Shown here: positions 35,152 through 44,716 of the stretch, in pieces
How positions within the stretch are numbered: the stretch's first letter is position 1
Layout: each line of letters opens with the position of its first letter
Source: Muribaculaceae bacterium Isolate-104 (HZI)
GTDB taxonomy: Bacteria > Bacteroidota > Bacteroidia > Bacteroidales > Muribaculaceae
DNA length: 64,000 nt
Direction of reading: 5' to 3'
Assembly: GCA_003762715.1 (NCBI GenBank)
Contig: RIBJ01000041.1
Span: 1 to 64,000 of the forward strand
The notes under the pieces: generated by a model
Databases searched by the model: none
Seen by the model: only the letters and a program-made list of their open reading frames with translations
What the model was told of the DNA's origin: nothing
Position numbers and translations under genes: made by a program

Positions 35152-36510
35152 TCAGGCTTTAGATGCTATTTCTTTGAACTCATCGAGAGAAACACTCTTC
35201 ACATCAAGAGTCACTCCATTTTTAATTGCGTCAAACAATTTAATGTCACCGATTTGTTCAATAAGGCGAGGACGATAGTTTTTGTCTGCAAGGATGTTCT
35301 TGGCGTAGTTTGTCAGTGTTTCGTCGTCCATATTGGTCATGCCGTACTGAGCAAACTGCTGCTTTGCGATGTTTTTGGCAAATTCAATAAGGTCTGTCTC
35401 TTCTATCTTGATTTGTGCAAGGTTTGCAATAGACTCTTTTATGAGTTGCCATTTGAGGTCGGGCTCCATGCGAGAGTATTCTTCTTCGATGTTCGCTTCT
35501 GTAATGGCTTCATCACGATTGATAAGCCATTTTTTCAGTATAGCGGCCGGAAGTTCCATATTGCCGTATTTTTCAACAAAATACTTGCGGGCATCAAGGC
35601 GGAAAATTATTTCGCTGTTCTGCTTGAGGCTGCCTCCAATCATCTCTTTTACGAGTGCCAGATATGATGCCTCGTCAGTAGCTTTGTCTTTGCCAAACAC
35701 CTGATCGTAGAATTCCTGATTGTGTTCTGCCAGACGCACTACTATTATTTCAGATATAGTGAGCTGGAAGTCGCTGTGAAGGTCTGCCACACGGTTTTTG
35801 TCAACCTGAAGCATTGATGACAGCTCTGTAGTATCTCCGTTGCATGTTTTCCAGGGATTGAACACAACCTTGTCATCGACTTTTTTGCCTTCAAAAAGAG
35901 ATGCCTGGTCTTTGTCTTTGAAGAACATGGGCGCTACTATTCCGTTTACAACCTGAATAGCGCCTTCACCCTCTTTTACATTGCCGTTTTCGTCCAATTC
36001 AAAAATAGCTCCTTTTACAAGAGCGTCTTTTTCAAACACTTCACCGGGAACCTGCGCGCCGAAGCGTTTGCGCAAAGCCTCATCCTGCTCGGCAACCATT
36101 TCGTCGCTGACCTGAATCTCGTAGTAGGGAATCTTTTCATCTTTATCAAGCTTGATGTCAAGCTCCGGAGCAAGTGCGAGATCATACTCAAAAGTGAAAT
36201 CTTTCTGAGAAAAGTCAAGCGCTTTCACCTCTACCGGCACAGGCTGACCAAGTACGTTGAGCTTATTGTCTTCGATAAATTTCATTACCGCCTCAAATAC
36301 CTCTCTATTGATGACATCAGATGTCACATCTTTGCCGAAACGTCTTTCAAGATCTTTGAGAGCCACATGTCCCTTGCGGAATCCGGGAATCTGGTGTGTG
36401 CGACCGATTTTCTTCAGATCCTCAATTACTTTCGGACGGTAGTCAGATTCTTCAACTGCAACAGTGAGGCGTGCGCTCACTGCATCTGACTTTGACATGC
36501 TTACATTCAT
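35152..36510 (-). CDS. tig: Trigger factor, ribosome-associated chaperone
   Basis: A 452-aa chaperone that binds nascent chains at the ribosome exit. The N-terminal ribosome-binding domain contains the signature around IPGFRKGHVALKDLERRFGKD (about 40-60, GFRK core). A middle FKBP-like region (about 150-245) is diverged, as in Bacteroidetes trigger factors, and a long helical C-domain completes it. Only the N- and C-terminal parts are easy to recognise. The promoter (36553-36583) and the terminator bound it as a single gene, just upstream of clpP in the common tig-clpP-clpX order. Confidence 0.9.
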   Translation of the reverse strand: MNVSMSKSDAVSARLTVAVEESDYRPKVIEDLKKIGRTHQIPGFRKGHVALKDLERRFGKDVTSDVINREVFEAVMKFIEDNKLNVLGQPVPVEVKALDFSQKDFTFEYDLALAPELDIKLDKDEKIPYYEIQVSDEMVAEQDEALRKRFGAQVPGEVFEKDALVKGAIFELDENGNVKEGEGAIQVVNGIVAPMFFKDKDQASLFEGKKVDDKVVFNPWKTCNGDTTELSSMLQVDKNRVADLHSDFQLTISEIIVVRLAEHNQEFYDQVFGKDKATDEASYLALVKEMIGGSLKQNSEIIFRLDARKYFVEKYGNMELPAAILKKWLINRDEAITEANIEEEYSRMEPDLKWQLIKESIANLAQIKIEETDLIEFAKNIAKQQFAQYGMTNMDDETLTNYAKNILADKNYRPRLIEQIGDIKLFDAIKNGVTLDVKSVSLDEFKEIASKA

Positions 36511-36552
36511 AATCTGTATGTTTATTTTGTAGATTTTGTTTCAAATGAGTTG

Positions 36553-36583
36553 CAAAATTAGTAATTAAGCCCTTAATGCGCAA
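36553..36583 (-). promoter_or_regulatory. sigma-ABfr promoter of tig
   Basis: Minus-strand TTG (36583-36581), 20 bp, TAATTTTG (36560-36553). Leader of about 39 nt to the ATG at 36510. A plus-strand promoter for prfA (TTG 36633-36635, 20 bp, TAACTTCG 36656-36663, one mismatch) lies in the same gap. Confidence 0.65.
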
Positions 36584-36691
36584 CCTTATTATTTTATTTT
36601 AGTAAATTTCAGTAAACAGACCCGACTGGGGGTTGACTTTTTGGCGGATTTTTATTAACTTCGCGGTTGTAAACAAAGAATTGAACTATAT

Positions 36692-37801
36692 ATGGCAGAA
36701 AGCTCACTATTGGAACGCCTTGACGGCATAGATGCCAGATTTGAGGAGGTCTCCACTCTTATAACAGACCCGGCTGTCATTTCCGACATGAAGCGTTATG
36801 TGCGTCTGACCAGGGAGTACAGCGAGCTTGAAAAGCTCATTAAGGCCACCAACCGATACAAAAACGCGCTGGACGATATTGACGGAGCCAAGCAGATTCT
36901 CGAGTCTGAAAGCGATGAAGAACTGCGCGTGATGGCGCAGGAGGAACTCGCGGCGGCACAGGCTCTTTTGCCGGAGCTCGAAGAGGAGATAAAACTGCTG
37001 TTAATCCCGGCGGATCCGGAGGACGGAAAAAATGCGATTGTAGAGATTAGAGCCGGCACAGGTGGCGATGAAGCCGCAATATTTGCCGGAGACTTATTCA
37101 AGATGTATTGCCGGTACTGCGAGCATAAAGGCTGGTCTGCTTCCGTAACCTCCGCAAATGAAGGCGCCGCCGGCGGCTACAAGGAAATTGTCATGGCTGT
37201 GTCAGGCGCTAATGTGTATGGCACCCTCAAATACGAAAGCGGTGTTCACAGGGTGCAGCGTGTTCCTGCGACTGAGACTCAGGGCAGAGTTCACACATCG
37301 GCAGCTACCGTTGCCGTTCTTCCCGAAGCACAGCCTTTTGATGTGGAAATAAACGAAGGCGAGATAAAATGGGACACATTCCGCAGCGGTGGCGCCGGAG
37401 GGCAGAATGTAAATAAAGTGGAATCCGGAGTTCGACTGAGGTATATGTGGCGCAATCCCAACACAGGAGAAACCGAAGAGATTCTAATTGAATGTACCGA
37501 AACCCGTGACCAGCCAAAAAACAAAGAGAGGGCATTAAGCCGTCTGCGCACCTTTATATATGATAAGGAGCATCAAAAATATATTGACGACATAGCATCC
37601 CGGCGCAAAACCATGGTATCGACAGGAGACCGGTCTGCAAAAATCCGTACATACAACTACCCTCAAGGCCGTATAACCGACCACCGGATAAACTATACCA
37701 TCTATAATCTGCAAGCATTTGTCGACGGTGATATCCAGGATTGTATAGATCACCTTATCGTCGCTGAAAACGCAGAGAAACTAAAGGCAACAACATTATA
37801 A
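36692..37801 (+). CDS. prfA: Peptide chain release factor 1
   Basis: A 369-aa release factor that ends translation at UAA and UAG. The GGQ peptidyl-hydrolase motif is in [16 protein letters not shown] (about residues 230-245), and the tripeptide anticodon is PAT in [15 protein letters not shown], which marks RF1 rather than RF2 (SPF). DQPKNKERA and the C-terminal [10 protein letters not shown] region are standard. It is 11 bp upstream of pyrF in the same direction. Confidence 0.95.
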   Translation: MAESSLLERLDGIDARFEEVSTLITDPAVISDMKRYVRLTREYSELEKLIKATNRYKNALDDIDGAKQILESESDEELRVMAQEELAAAQALLPELEEEIKLLLIPADPEDGKNAIVEIRAGTGGDEAAIFAGDLFKMYCRYCEHKGWSASVTSANEGAAGGYKEIVMAVSGANVYGTLKYESGVHRVQRVPATETQGRVHTSAATVAVLPEAQPFDVEINEGEIKWDTFRSGGAGGQNVNKVESGVRLRYMWRNPNTGETEEILIECTETRDQPKNKERALSRLRTFIYDKEHQKYIDDIASRRKTMVSTGDRSAKIRTYNYPQGRITDHRINYTIYNLQAFVDGDIQDCIDHLIVAENAEKLKATTL

Positions 37802-37812
37802 TACATAAGAAA

Positions 37813-38643
37813 ATGACAAGAAAAGAATTGATTGACAATATCAAACGCAAAAAATCATTTCTCTGCGTAGGATTGGACACAGATATAAAGAAGGTGCCGG
37901 AGCATATTGCAAACGGACCGGACCCCATATTTACTTTCAACAAAGCAATCATAGATGCTACTGCCGACTATTGTGTGGCATACAAGCCAAATCTCGCTTT
38001 CTATGAAAGTTTTGGCGCCAAGGGCTGGACTGCTCTTGAAAAAACAGTAAAATATCTTAGAGAAAAATATCCTGACCAGTTTATTATAGCTGATGCCAAA
38101 CGTGGAGACATCGGAAACACATCTCAGCTTTATGCAAGAAGTTTTTTTGAACATCTGGGAGTCGACTCTATTACTGTGGCGCCCTATATGGGACAGGATA
38201 GCGTGAGCCCGTTTCTCGGCTATCCGGGCAAATGGGTAATTCTGCTGGCTCTTACTTCAAACAAAGGTTCACATGACTTCCAGCTCACGGAAGATTCAAC
38301 TGGCACCCCATTGTTCGAAAGAGTCATAAATACATCCCGCAAATGGGCTACTCCCGATGAGATGATGTATGTTGTTGGAGCTACGCAGGGAGCGATGTTT
38401 GAGGATATTAGAAAAGTTGCGCCCGACAACTTTCTGTTGGTTCCCGGAGTGGGAGCCCAGGGCGGAAGCCTTGAAGAGGTTTGCAAGTACGGCATGACAA
38501 ACGACTGCGGACTTCTTGTTAATTCGTCTCGTGGAATAATATATGCCTCGTCAGGAACAGATTTCGCTGAAAAAGCCGCCGAGGAGGCTTGTGCGTTGCG
38601 CGACCAGATGGCAACCGAACTGAACAAACGCGGAATCATTTGA
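37813..38643 (+). CDS. pyrF: Orotidine-5'-phosphate decarboxylase (type 2)
   Basis: A 276-aa enzyme for the last step of UMP synthesis. The active-site Lys/Asp pair is in [13 protein letters not shown] (about 92-104), and FLCVGLDTD at the N-terminus and the phosphate-loop region [10 protein letters not shown] fit the longer type 2 family. It follows prfA by 11 bp, so both are probably on one mRNA. A separate promoter precedes pgk. Confidence 0.93.
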   Translation: MTRKELIDNIKRKKSFLCVGLDTDIKKVPEHIANGPDPIFTFNKAIIDATADYCVAYKPNLAFYESFGAKGWTALEKTVKYLREKYPDQFIIADAKRGDIGNTSQLYARSFFEHLGVDSITVAPYMGQDSVSPFLGYPGKWVILLALTSNKGSHDFQLTEDSTGTPLFERVINTSRKWATPDEMMYVVGATQGAMFEDIRKVAPDNFLLVPGVGAQGGSLEEVCKYGMTNDCGLLVNSSRGIIYASSGTDFAEKAAEEACALRDQMATELNKRGII

Positions 38644-38686
38644 ATATTTTCGATGTTTTCATGTTCATTATCTGAATAAAAACATC

Positions 38687-38694
38687 TATTTTTG
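38687..38694 (+). promoter_or_regulatory. Putative -7 element of pgk
   Basis: TATTTTTG fits TAnnTTTG, 37 nt before the ATG at 38732. No TTG at the ideal distance was found. Confidence 0.4.
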
Positions 38695-38731
38695 TGTCAT
38701 TAAACAAACATAATACCTAAAAATTAGACAA

Positions 38732-39979
38732 ATGAATATCGACAACTACAATTTCAACGGCAAAAAAGCCATTGTGCGAGTAGACTTCAATGTGCCCCTT
38801 GATGAAAACGGCAACATTACAGATGATACCCGTATACGCGGTGCGCTTCCCACTCTTGAAAAAATTCTCAAAGATGGCGGCAGCCTCATTATAATGAGCC
38901 ACATGGGCAAGCCCAAAGGAAAGGTGAACCCCAAATTCTCACTCGGTCAGATAAAAGATGCTGTAGCGAAAGCGCTTGGCAGAGATGTAAAATTCGCTCC
39001 CGACTGTGCTAATGCCTCAGAAGTAGCCGCTAATCTGAAACCCGGAGAAGTGCTCCTCCTTGAAAACCTTCGCTTCTACCCCGAGGAAGAAGGAAAACCT
39101 GTCGGCATCGAAAAAACCGATGCAGGTTATGAAGACGCAAAAAAAGAAATGAAAGCTCGCCAGAAAGAGTTTGCAAAGACTCTTGCGAGCTACGCCGACG
39201 TTTATGTAAACGACGCATTCGGCACCGCTCACCGCAAGCATGCATCCACAGCCGTAATCGCCGATAGTTTTGATGCCGACAACAAGATGCTCGGATATCT
39301 TATGGAGAAAGAGGTTCAGGCTGTCGACAATATCCTTAGCGACATCAAACGTCCTTTCACTGCAATCATGGGAGGCTCAAAAGTGTCAACCAAGATAGGC
39401 ATCATTGAAAACCTTATGGATAAGGTAGACAACCTCATCCTGTGCGGCGGCATGACATATACATTTGCAAAAGCTAAGGGAGGTCATGTCGGAGAATCCA
39501 TTTGTGAGAATGATAAACTCGATTTGGCTCTCGACATCATTCGCAAAGCTAAAGAAAAAGGCGTGAACCTCGTGCTTGGAACAGACTGCGTGGCAGCAGA
39601 CGCTTTCAGTAATGATGCCAATACCCAGGTTGTATCATGTATGGAAATTCCCGATGGTTGGGAAGGTCTTGATGCAGGCCCCAATACACGAAAGGCATTC
39701 CAGGATGTGATAAAAACAGCCAAGACAATCCTTTGGAACGGACCTGCCGGTGTGTTTGAATTTGACAACTTCACCGCAGGAAGCCGTGCTATTGCCGAAG
39801 CTATCGTTGAAGCTACCGACAACGGCGCGTTCTCACTCGTCGGAGGTGGTGACTCTGTTGCATGTGTCAACAAATTTGGTCTTGCAGATCAGGTGTCTTA
39901 TGTTTCAACCGGCGGCGGCGCTCTTCTTGAAGCCATAGAAGGCAAGGTGTTGCCCGGTGTTGCAGCAATAAAAGGCTAA
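38732..39979 (+). CDS. pgk: Phosphoglycerate kinase
   Basis: A 415-aa glycolytic enzyme making ATP from 1,3-bisphosphoglycerate. The substrate motif is [20 protein letters not shown] (residues 13-32), with [29 protein letters not shown] and the ADP-binding GGGDSVACV near the end. Codon choice is more C- and A-rich than in its neighbours, as expected for a highly expressed gene. It is flanked by its own promoter and terminator. Confidence 0.96.
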   Translation: MNIDNYNFNGKKAIVRVDFNVPLDENGNITDDTRIRGALPTLEKILKDGGSLIIMSHMGKPKGKVNPKFSLGQIKDAVAKALGRDVKFAPDCANASEVAANLKPGEVLLLENLRFYPEEEGKPVGIEKTDAGYEDAKKEMKARQKEFAKTLASYADVYVNDAFGTAHRKHASTAVIADSFDADNKMLGYLMEKEVQAVDNILSDIKRPFTAIMGGSKVSTKIGIIENLMDKVDNLILCGGMTYTFAKAKGGHVGESICENDKLDLALDIIRKAKEKGVNLVLGTDCVAADAFSNDANTQVVSCMEIPDGWEGLDAGPNTRKAFQDVIKTAKTILWNGPAGVFEFDNFTAGSRAIAEAIVEATDNGAFSLVGGGDSVACVNKFGLADQVSYVSTGGGALLEAIEGKVLPGVAAIKG

Positions 39980-39996
39980 CACACTGATATTTTATA

Positions 39997-40025
39997 AAAG
40001 CGGAGAGCCTTGGCTTCTCCGCTTT
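39997..40025. terminator. Terminator between pgk and the flavodoxin gene
   Basis: A GC-rich hairpin: AAAGCGGAG-A-GCC (39997-40009) pairs, with one bulge, with GGC-TT-CTCCGCTTT (40012-40025), followed by seven Ts. It ends pgk and partly serves the convergent flavodoxin gene that stops at 40028. Confidence 0.8.
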
Positions 40026-40027
40026 TT

Positions 40028-40534
40028 TTATTTTATCCGATTATTCAACTCATCGCACCACTCTGAAATCTTGCGCCGGGTAAGTTCCGGATGGTTTGTC
40101 TCGTCTATCAACAGCCCGACAGCCATGCCGGATGACTCTTTCGCTTTCGACTCCTCAAATGAATAGCCTGAAGTGCTGAAATCTCCTATGAATTTCGCGC
40201 CGGTCTGCAGCAACCGTCTGTAGATAATTCCAACCGCATTACAGAATGAATCCGACATATTTTCGTCTCCACAACCAAATATGGCGATTTCTTTATCTTT
40301 AAGAGACAGAGCCTGTAGCCCGTCAAGAAAATCGTACCAGTCTTCTTGTAATTCGCCGGAACCCCATGTGCTTGACCCCAATATGAGCACATCAAAATCG
40401 CCGACCTTGCTCGGAGACGTTTCCTTGACATTAAAAACATTTTCCGGGGGAACTCCAAGTGCCTCCCCTATTCTTTTGGCAATTTTCTCTGTAACGCCGG
40501 TGGTTGAACCGTAAAAAATACCGATTTTCTTCAT
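40028..40534 (-). CDS. fldA: Flavodoxin (FMN electron carrier)
   Basis: A 168-aa long-chain flavodoxin carrying electrons for anaerobic redox enzymes, for example radical-SAM activases such as NrdG or pyruvate oxidoreductase partners. The FMN phosphate loop is GSTTGVTEKIAKRIG (residues 9-23). SSTWGSGELQEDWYDFLDGL supplies the isoalloxazine-facing Trp, and FGCGDENMSDSFCNAVG the second loop. The approx. 20-residue long-chain insert is present. It is monocistronic. Confidence 0.92.
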   Translation of the reverse strand: MKKIGIFYGSTTGVTEKIAKRIGEALGVPPENVFNVKETSPSKVGDFDVLILGSSTWGSGELQEDWYDFLDGLQALSLKDKEIAIFGCGDENMSDSFCNAVGIIYRRLLQTGAKFIGDFSTSGYSFEESKAKESSGMAVGLLIDETNHPELTRRKISEWCDELNNRIK

Positions 40535-40658
40535 GAGTGTCTTTTTTTAGTCTTTTTGACTATCAACGCATTGCAGGTACTCAATGTTCACTCCAACCTC
40601 CAATCTTTTAATTTAAATAAATATTTGTTTCGGGAGTGCGATATTGTCTGATTTTTAG

Positions 40659-40666
40659 TAATTTTG
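40659..40666 (+). promoter_or_regulatory. Putative -7 element of the purH-mre-rod operon
   Basis: TAATTTTG, without a TTG at the ideal distance. It gives a leader of about 27 nt to the ATG at 40697 and rules out the frame's earliest start at 40664. Confidence 0.5.
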
Positions 40667-40696
40667 CAAACAAAATATATTATAAAGCATAATAGT

Positions 40697-42229
40697 ATGT
40701 CAGACATAAAGAAAATTAAGACCGCATTGGTATCTGTTTATCACAAGGATGGACTTGATGATATTTTATACATGCTTAACGAGCAGGGTGTTAAATTCCT
40801 GTCAACCGGAGGTACAAAAACTTTTATTGAAGGACTCGGCTATTCTTGTCAAGCTGTAGAAGATTTGACTTCGTATCCCTCCATTCTTGGCGGCAGAGTC
40901 AAAACGCTCCATCCTAAAGTATTCGGAGGTATACTTGGTCGTCGTGACAACGAGTCTGACAACGAACAGATGTCTAAATACGAAATTCCGGAAATAGACC
41001 TTGTGATTGTCGATTTATACCCGTTTGAAGACACAGTGGCATCTGGTGCCACTCCTGCGGAGATTATTGAGAAAATAGACATAGGCGGTATATCCCTGAT
41101 TCGTGCCGGAGCTAAAAATTTCAAAGATGTCGTTATCGTGGCATCAAAAGCACAATACAAACCGCTTGCCGAAATGATTGGTCGCAATGGCGCACAGAGC
41201 ACCCTTGCAGAACGCCGTTTCTTTGCGAGCGAGGCATTTGCCGTATCTTCCGGCTATGACAGCGCGATATACAACTATTTCGCCCAGGAGGAAGCTCCGT
41301 CGTACCTTCGTGTGGCTATTGACGGTGCAAAACCGATGCGTTATGGCGAAAATCCTCACCAGAAAGGCTCCTTCTTCGGCAAATTTGAAGAAATGTTCGA
41401 ACAGCTTCATGGTAAAGAAATCTCGTACAACAATCTGTTGGATATAGATGCTGCTGTATCTCTGATAACCGAATTCGGCGAAGAAACTCCCGCGTTTGCC
41501 ATTCTGAAACACAACAACGCTTGCGGTCTTGCAGTGCGCCCCACTGTTTTGCAGGCATGGACCGACGCATTAGCTGGAGACCCTGTAAGCGCTTTTGGCG
41601 GCGTGCTTATCACCAATACGGAAATTGACGCAGACACAGCCGCAGAAATAGATAAAATATTCTTTGAAGTAATAATTGCTCCGGCATACACAGACGGTGC
41701 GCTTGAAATATTGCGTCATAAGAAAAACCGCATAATACTTGTACAGCATGGCAAGCTCACTACCACAAAACAGTTCAGGTCAATCCTGAATGGAGCACTT
41801 GTTCAGGAGAGAGACCTTGCTGTTGAAACAATCGAGAGTCTTAACCAAGCAACAGACAAGGCTGTGACGCCAGAACAGGCAGCGGACCTTCTGTTTGCAA
41901 ACAAAATTGTAAAGCACAGCAAAAGCAATGCAATTGTTCTTGCTAAAAATGGTCAGCTGCTGGCAAGCGGAATCGGTCAGACATCCCGTGTCGACGCACT
42001 GAAGCAGAGCATTGCAAAAGCAAAATCTTTCAATTTTGATTTGAAAGGAGCGGTTATGGCATCTGATGCTTTCTTCCCGTTTGCCGATTGTGTGGAAATC
42101 GCTCATCAGGCAGGAATCGATGCTGTAATTCAGCCCGGCGGTTCTATCCGCGATCAGGAGACAGTTGATTTTTGCAATAAAAACGGTATTGCGATGGTGA
42201 CAACCGGCATTCGCCACTTTAAACATTAA
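40697..42229 (+). CDS. purH: Bifunctional AICAR transformylase / IMP cyclohydrolase
   Basis: A 510-aa enzyme for the last two steps of IMP synthesis. The N-terminal MGS-like cyclohydrolase domain (1-195) begins KTALVSVYHKDGLDDI and has STGGTKTFIEGLGY and GGRVKTLHPKVFGG. The transformylase domain (about 200-510) contains RYGENPHQKGSFF, ILKHNNACGLA, KHSKSNAIVLAKNG and SDAFFPFADCVEIA. It heads the operon that continues with mreB 32 bp later; linking purine synthesis with the shape genes is seen in other Bacteroidales. Confidence 0.95.
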   Translation: MSDIKKIKTALVSVYHKDGLDDILYMLNEQGVKFLSTGGTKTFIEGLGYSCQAVEDLTSYPSILGGRVKTLHPKVFGGILGRRDNESDNEQMSKYEIPEIDLVIVDLYPFEDTVASGATPAEIIEKIDIGGISLIRAGAKNFKDVVIVASKAQYKPLAEMIGRNGAQSTLAERRFFASEAFAVSSGYDSAIYNYFAQEEAPSYLRVAIDGAKPMRYGENPHQKGSFFGKFEEMFEQLHGKEISYNNLLDIDAAVSLITEFGEETPAFAILKHNNACGLAVRPTVLQAWTDALAGDPVSAFGGVLITNTEIDADTAAEIDKIFFEVIIAPAYTDGALEILRHKKNRIILVQHGKLTTTKQFRSILNGALVQERDLAVETIESLNQATDKAVTPEQAADLLFANKIVKHSKSNAIVLAKNGQLLASGIGQTSRVDALKQSIAKAKSFNFDLKGAVMASDAFFPFADCVEIAHQAGIDAVIQPGGSIRDQETVDFCNKNGIAMVTTGIRHFKH

Positions 42230-42261
42230 TAGAATTAACTTACTAAATAACATATTCAGAA

Positions 42262-43281
42262 ATGGGACTTTTTTCGTTGACCAAAGAGATCGCAATAGAC
42301 CTCGGAACGGCCAATACCATTATAATTCACAACGATAAGATTGTCATTGATGAGCCGTCCATCGTTGCCTTAGAAAATGGAACAGACAAACTTATTGCCG
42401 TAGGCAATGAAGCTCAACAGATGCAGGGCAAAGAGCATGGAGCCATCAGAACAATACGACCGCTGCGTACCGGCGTTATTGCCGACTTCAAAGCAGCTGA
42501 GATGATGATTCGCGGATTTGTTGAAAAAGCAAGTTCAAAAAGCCGTTGGTTCAGCCCGTCCATGCGTATGGTTGTAGGTATACCCTCAGGAGCATCCGAG
42601 GTGGAGATTAGAGCGGTGCGCGACTCATCTGAACATGCAGGCGGTCGCGATGTCTACATGATATACGAACCAATGGCAGCCGCGCTTGGCATTGGACTTG
42701 ATGTACTTGCCCCGGAAGGAAACATGATTGTGGATATAGGTGGTGGAACAACTGAAATAGCAGTCATTTCACTCGGTGGAATTGTCAGCAACAAAAGCAT
42801 CAAGATTGCCGGTGATGATTTGACAAACGACATTCAGGATCACATGCGCCGTGTACACAATGTCAAGGTGGGAGAGCGCACAGCAGAACTTATAAAAATG
42901 AATGTAGGTTCCGCCCTTACCGAACTGGAAAATCCGGTTGACGACTATATTGTACATGGACCAAACCAGATGACAGCCCTTCCAATGGAAGTTCCGGTCT
43001 CTTATCAGGAGATATCACACAGCATAGAGAAATCAATCTCTAAGATTGAAGCCGCAGTGCTGTCCGCTCTTGAACAGACCCCCCCGGAACTATATGCGGA
43101 TATTGTTAAAAACGGCATTTATCTTGCCGGCGGAGGAGCCCAGCTGCGTGGTCTTGACAAACGCCTCACTGACAAAATAGGAATTCAGTTTCATATTGCC
43201 GAAGACCCCCTGCTTGCTGTTGCAAAAGGTACAGGCATCGCATTAAGAAACATTGATAAATTCTCATTCCTTATACGCTGA
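42262..43281 (+). CDS. mreB: Rod shape-determining actin-like protein MreB
   Basis: A 339-aa bacterial actin that guides lateral wall synthesis. The phosphate-1 motif is IAIDLGTANTIIIHN, connect-1 DIGGGTTEIAVISLGG, and the adenosine motif YLAGGGAQLRGLD. The N-terminal MGLFSLTKEI is the membrane-binding amphipathic end. It is followed by mreC after 52 bp, and by mreD, mrdA and rodA, the whole elongasome core. Confidence 0.96.
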   Translation: MGLFSLTKEIAIDLGTANTIIIHNDKIVIDEPSIVALENGTDKLIAVGNEAQQMQGKEHGAIRTIRPLRTGVIADFKAAEMMIRGFVEKASSKSRWFSPSMRMVVGIPSGASEVEIRAVRDSSEHAGGRDVYMIYEPMAAALGIGLDVLAPEGNMIVDIGGGTTEIAVISLGGIVSNKSIKIAGDDLTNDIQDHMRRVHNVKVGERTAELIKMNVGSALTELENPVDDYIVHGPNQMTALPMEVPVSYQEISHSIEKSISKIEAAVLSALEQTPPELYADIVKNGIYLAGGGAQLRGLDKRLTDKIGIQFHIAEDPLLAVAKGTGIALRNIDKFSFLIR

Positions 43282-43333
43282 CAATATCTACACCTTATAT
43301 AATTAAGGTTACTTCCGGCATAACAAGACGGCT

Positions 43334-44191
43334 GTGAGAAATCTCATCAACTTTCTTTTCCGTTATAGCGCGTGGATACTCTTTATTACCTACACGGTGG
43401 CGAGTTGTGTGCTGTTATTTAGAAACAGCCCGTATCAGCACCATGTGTTTCTTACATCTGCAAATTCCGTTGTTTCAGGAGTATATTCCGCTTCATCCTC
43501 GGTAACAGCATACTTTAACCTGAAAGGCATCAACGAAGATTTGCAGAGACGAAACACAGACCTGGAACTTGAAGTGCTGAACCTTAAACGCACTATTGAT
43601 TTTTACCGGGAGAAAGAATACGCGGATTCTGTTCCGGTTGATTCATCGTTGCAACGCTACTCGTTTATAACAGCTCATGTTATCAACAACACCATAACTA
43701 AGTCGCACAACTACATCACACTAAACAAAGGAACGGAAGACGGGCTGCGTCCAGAAATGGGCGTTGTGGACCAAAACGGGGTTGTCGGAATTGTAAATGT
43801 TGTCGGACCACACTCAGCCAGAGTAATATCATTACTGAATCCCTTCCTGCGGCTTTCGTGCAAAGTCAAGGGGCATAATCATGTCGGGTCTCTGGTCTGG
43901 CAAGGAAATGACTACACATACGCGATTCTTGAAGAATTGCCGCGTCATGCCGAATTTCAGAACGGAGACACGATTGTAACCAGCGGCTACTCTACAGTAT
44001 TTCCTGAAGGAGTGCCGGTGGGAGTTGTGGAAGAAGGCATGAAGGAGCACGATGAAAATTTCTATGCACTTAAGGTCAGATTGTTTACTGACTTTGCCAC
44101 TCTTTCTACAGTAAGGGTGATTCGTGATGAAATGACCGACGAGATAAATGACCTTGAAAAAAATACAATTCAACCAACCAAGAAACCATAA
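43334..44191 (+). CDS. mreC: Rod shape-determining protein MreC
   Basis: A 285-aa bitopic inner-membrane protein. One transmembrane helix (about 12-30), then a coiled coil (about 60-100, LQRRNTDLELEVLNLKR) and a C-terminal beta-rich periplasmic domain with VDQNGVVGIVNVVG and GDTIVTSGYSTVFPEGVPVG. It scaffolds PBP2 and RodA. The start codon is GTG at 43334; no ATG fits better. mreD begins 3 bp after the stop. Confidence 0.93.
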   Translation: MRNLINFLFRYSAWILFITYTVASCVLLFRNSPYQHHVFLTSANSVVSGVYSASSSVTAYFNLKGINEDLQRRNTDLELEVLNLKRTIDFYREKEYADSVPVDSSLQRYSFITAHVINNTITKSHNYITLNKGTEDGLRPEMGVVDQNGVVGIVNVVGPHSARVISLLNPFLRLSCKVKGHNHVGSLVWQGNDYTYAILEELPRHAEFQNGDTIVTSGYSTVFPEGVPVGVVEEGMKEHDENFYALKVRLFTDFATLSTVRVIRDEMTDEINDLEKNTIQPTKKP

Positions 44192-44194
44192 CGC

Positions 44195-44716
44195 ATGAGT
44201 AAGGTTACATTTAAATTCATTATCCTTGCCGTAGTTTTGGTTCTACTTCAGGTAGTGGGGCTGAACCACATGTGTATTTTCGGACTGGCTGTGGCATTCA
44301 TTTACATATATGTCATACTCCACCTGCCTATAGATTTGTCTCAGAACCTGGCTCTCACAATCGGCTTTTTCCTTGGATTGACTGTAGATGTGTTCTCCGA
44401 CACCCAAGGAGTATGTGCCTTGTCGTGCACAATACTCGCAGCTGTAAGAGGCCCGGTACTCAGACTATACCTGCCTCGCGAAGAGGATTTGACAGACCCT
44501 TGTCCGGGCATAAAATCACTCGGGGCTCCCATATTCATGAAATATGCGCTGACCATGTCATTGATTTATTGCACTGTGATATATATTGTAGACGCATTCT
44601 CATTCTTCAACCCGGTCAGACTATTGTTCAGAATTTTGTCCAGCACACTCCTTACATGGCTGATTATTATTGCTGTAGATACAATAATTTCTAAAAAAGA
44701 TGAGAAAAGACTATAA
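44195..44716 (+). CDS. mreD: Rod shape-determining protein MreD
   Basis: A 173-aa integral membrane protein with five to six helices and no large domains. Family features are weak, but the size, hydrophobicity, position between mreC and the PBP2 gene, and the segment LGLTVDVFSDTQGVCALSCTILA support MreD. It partners MreC and PBP2 in the elongasome. Its 3' end overlaps mrdA by 17 bp. Confidence 0.88.
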   Translation: MSKVTFKFIILAVVLVLLQVVGLNHMCIFGLAVAFIYIYVILHLPIDLSQNLALTIGFFLGLTVDVFSDTQGVCALSCTILAAVRGPVLRLYLPREEDLTDPCPGIKSLGAPIFMKYALTMSLIYCTVIYIVDAFSFFNPVRLLFRILSSTLLTWLIIIAVDTIISKKDEKRL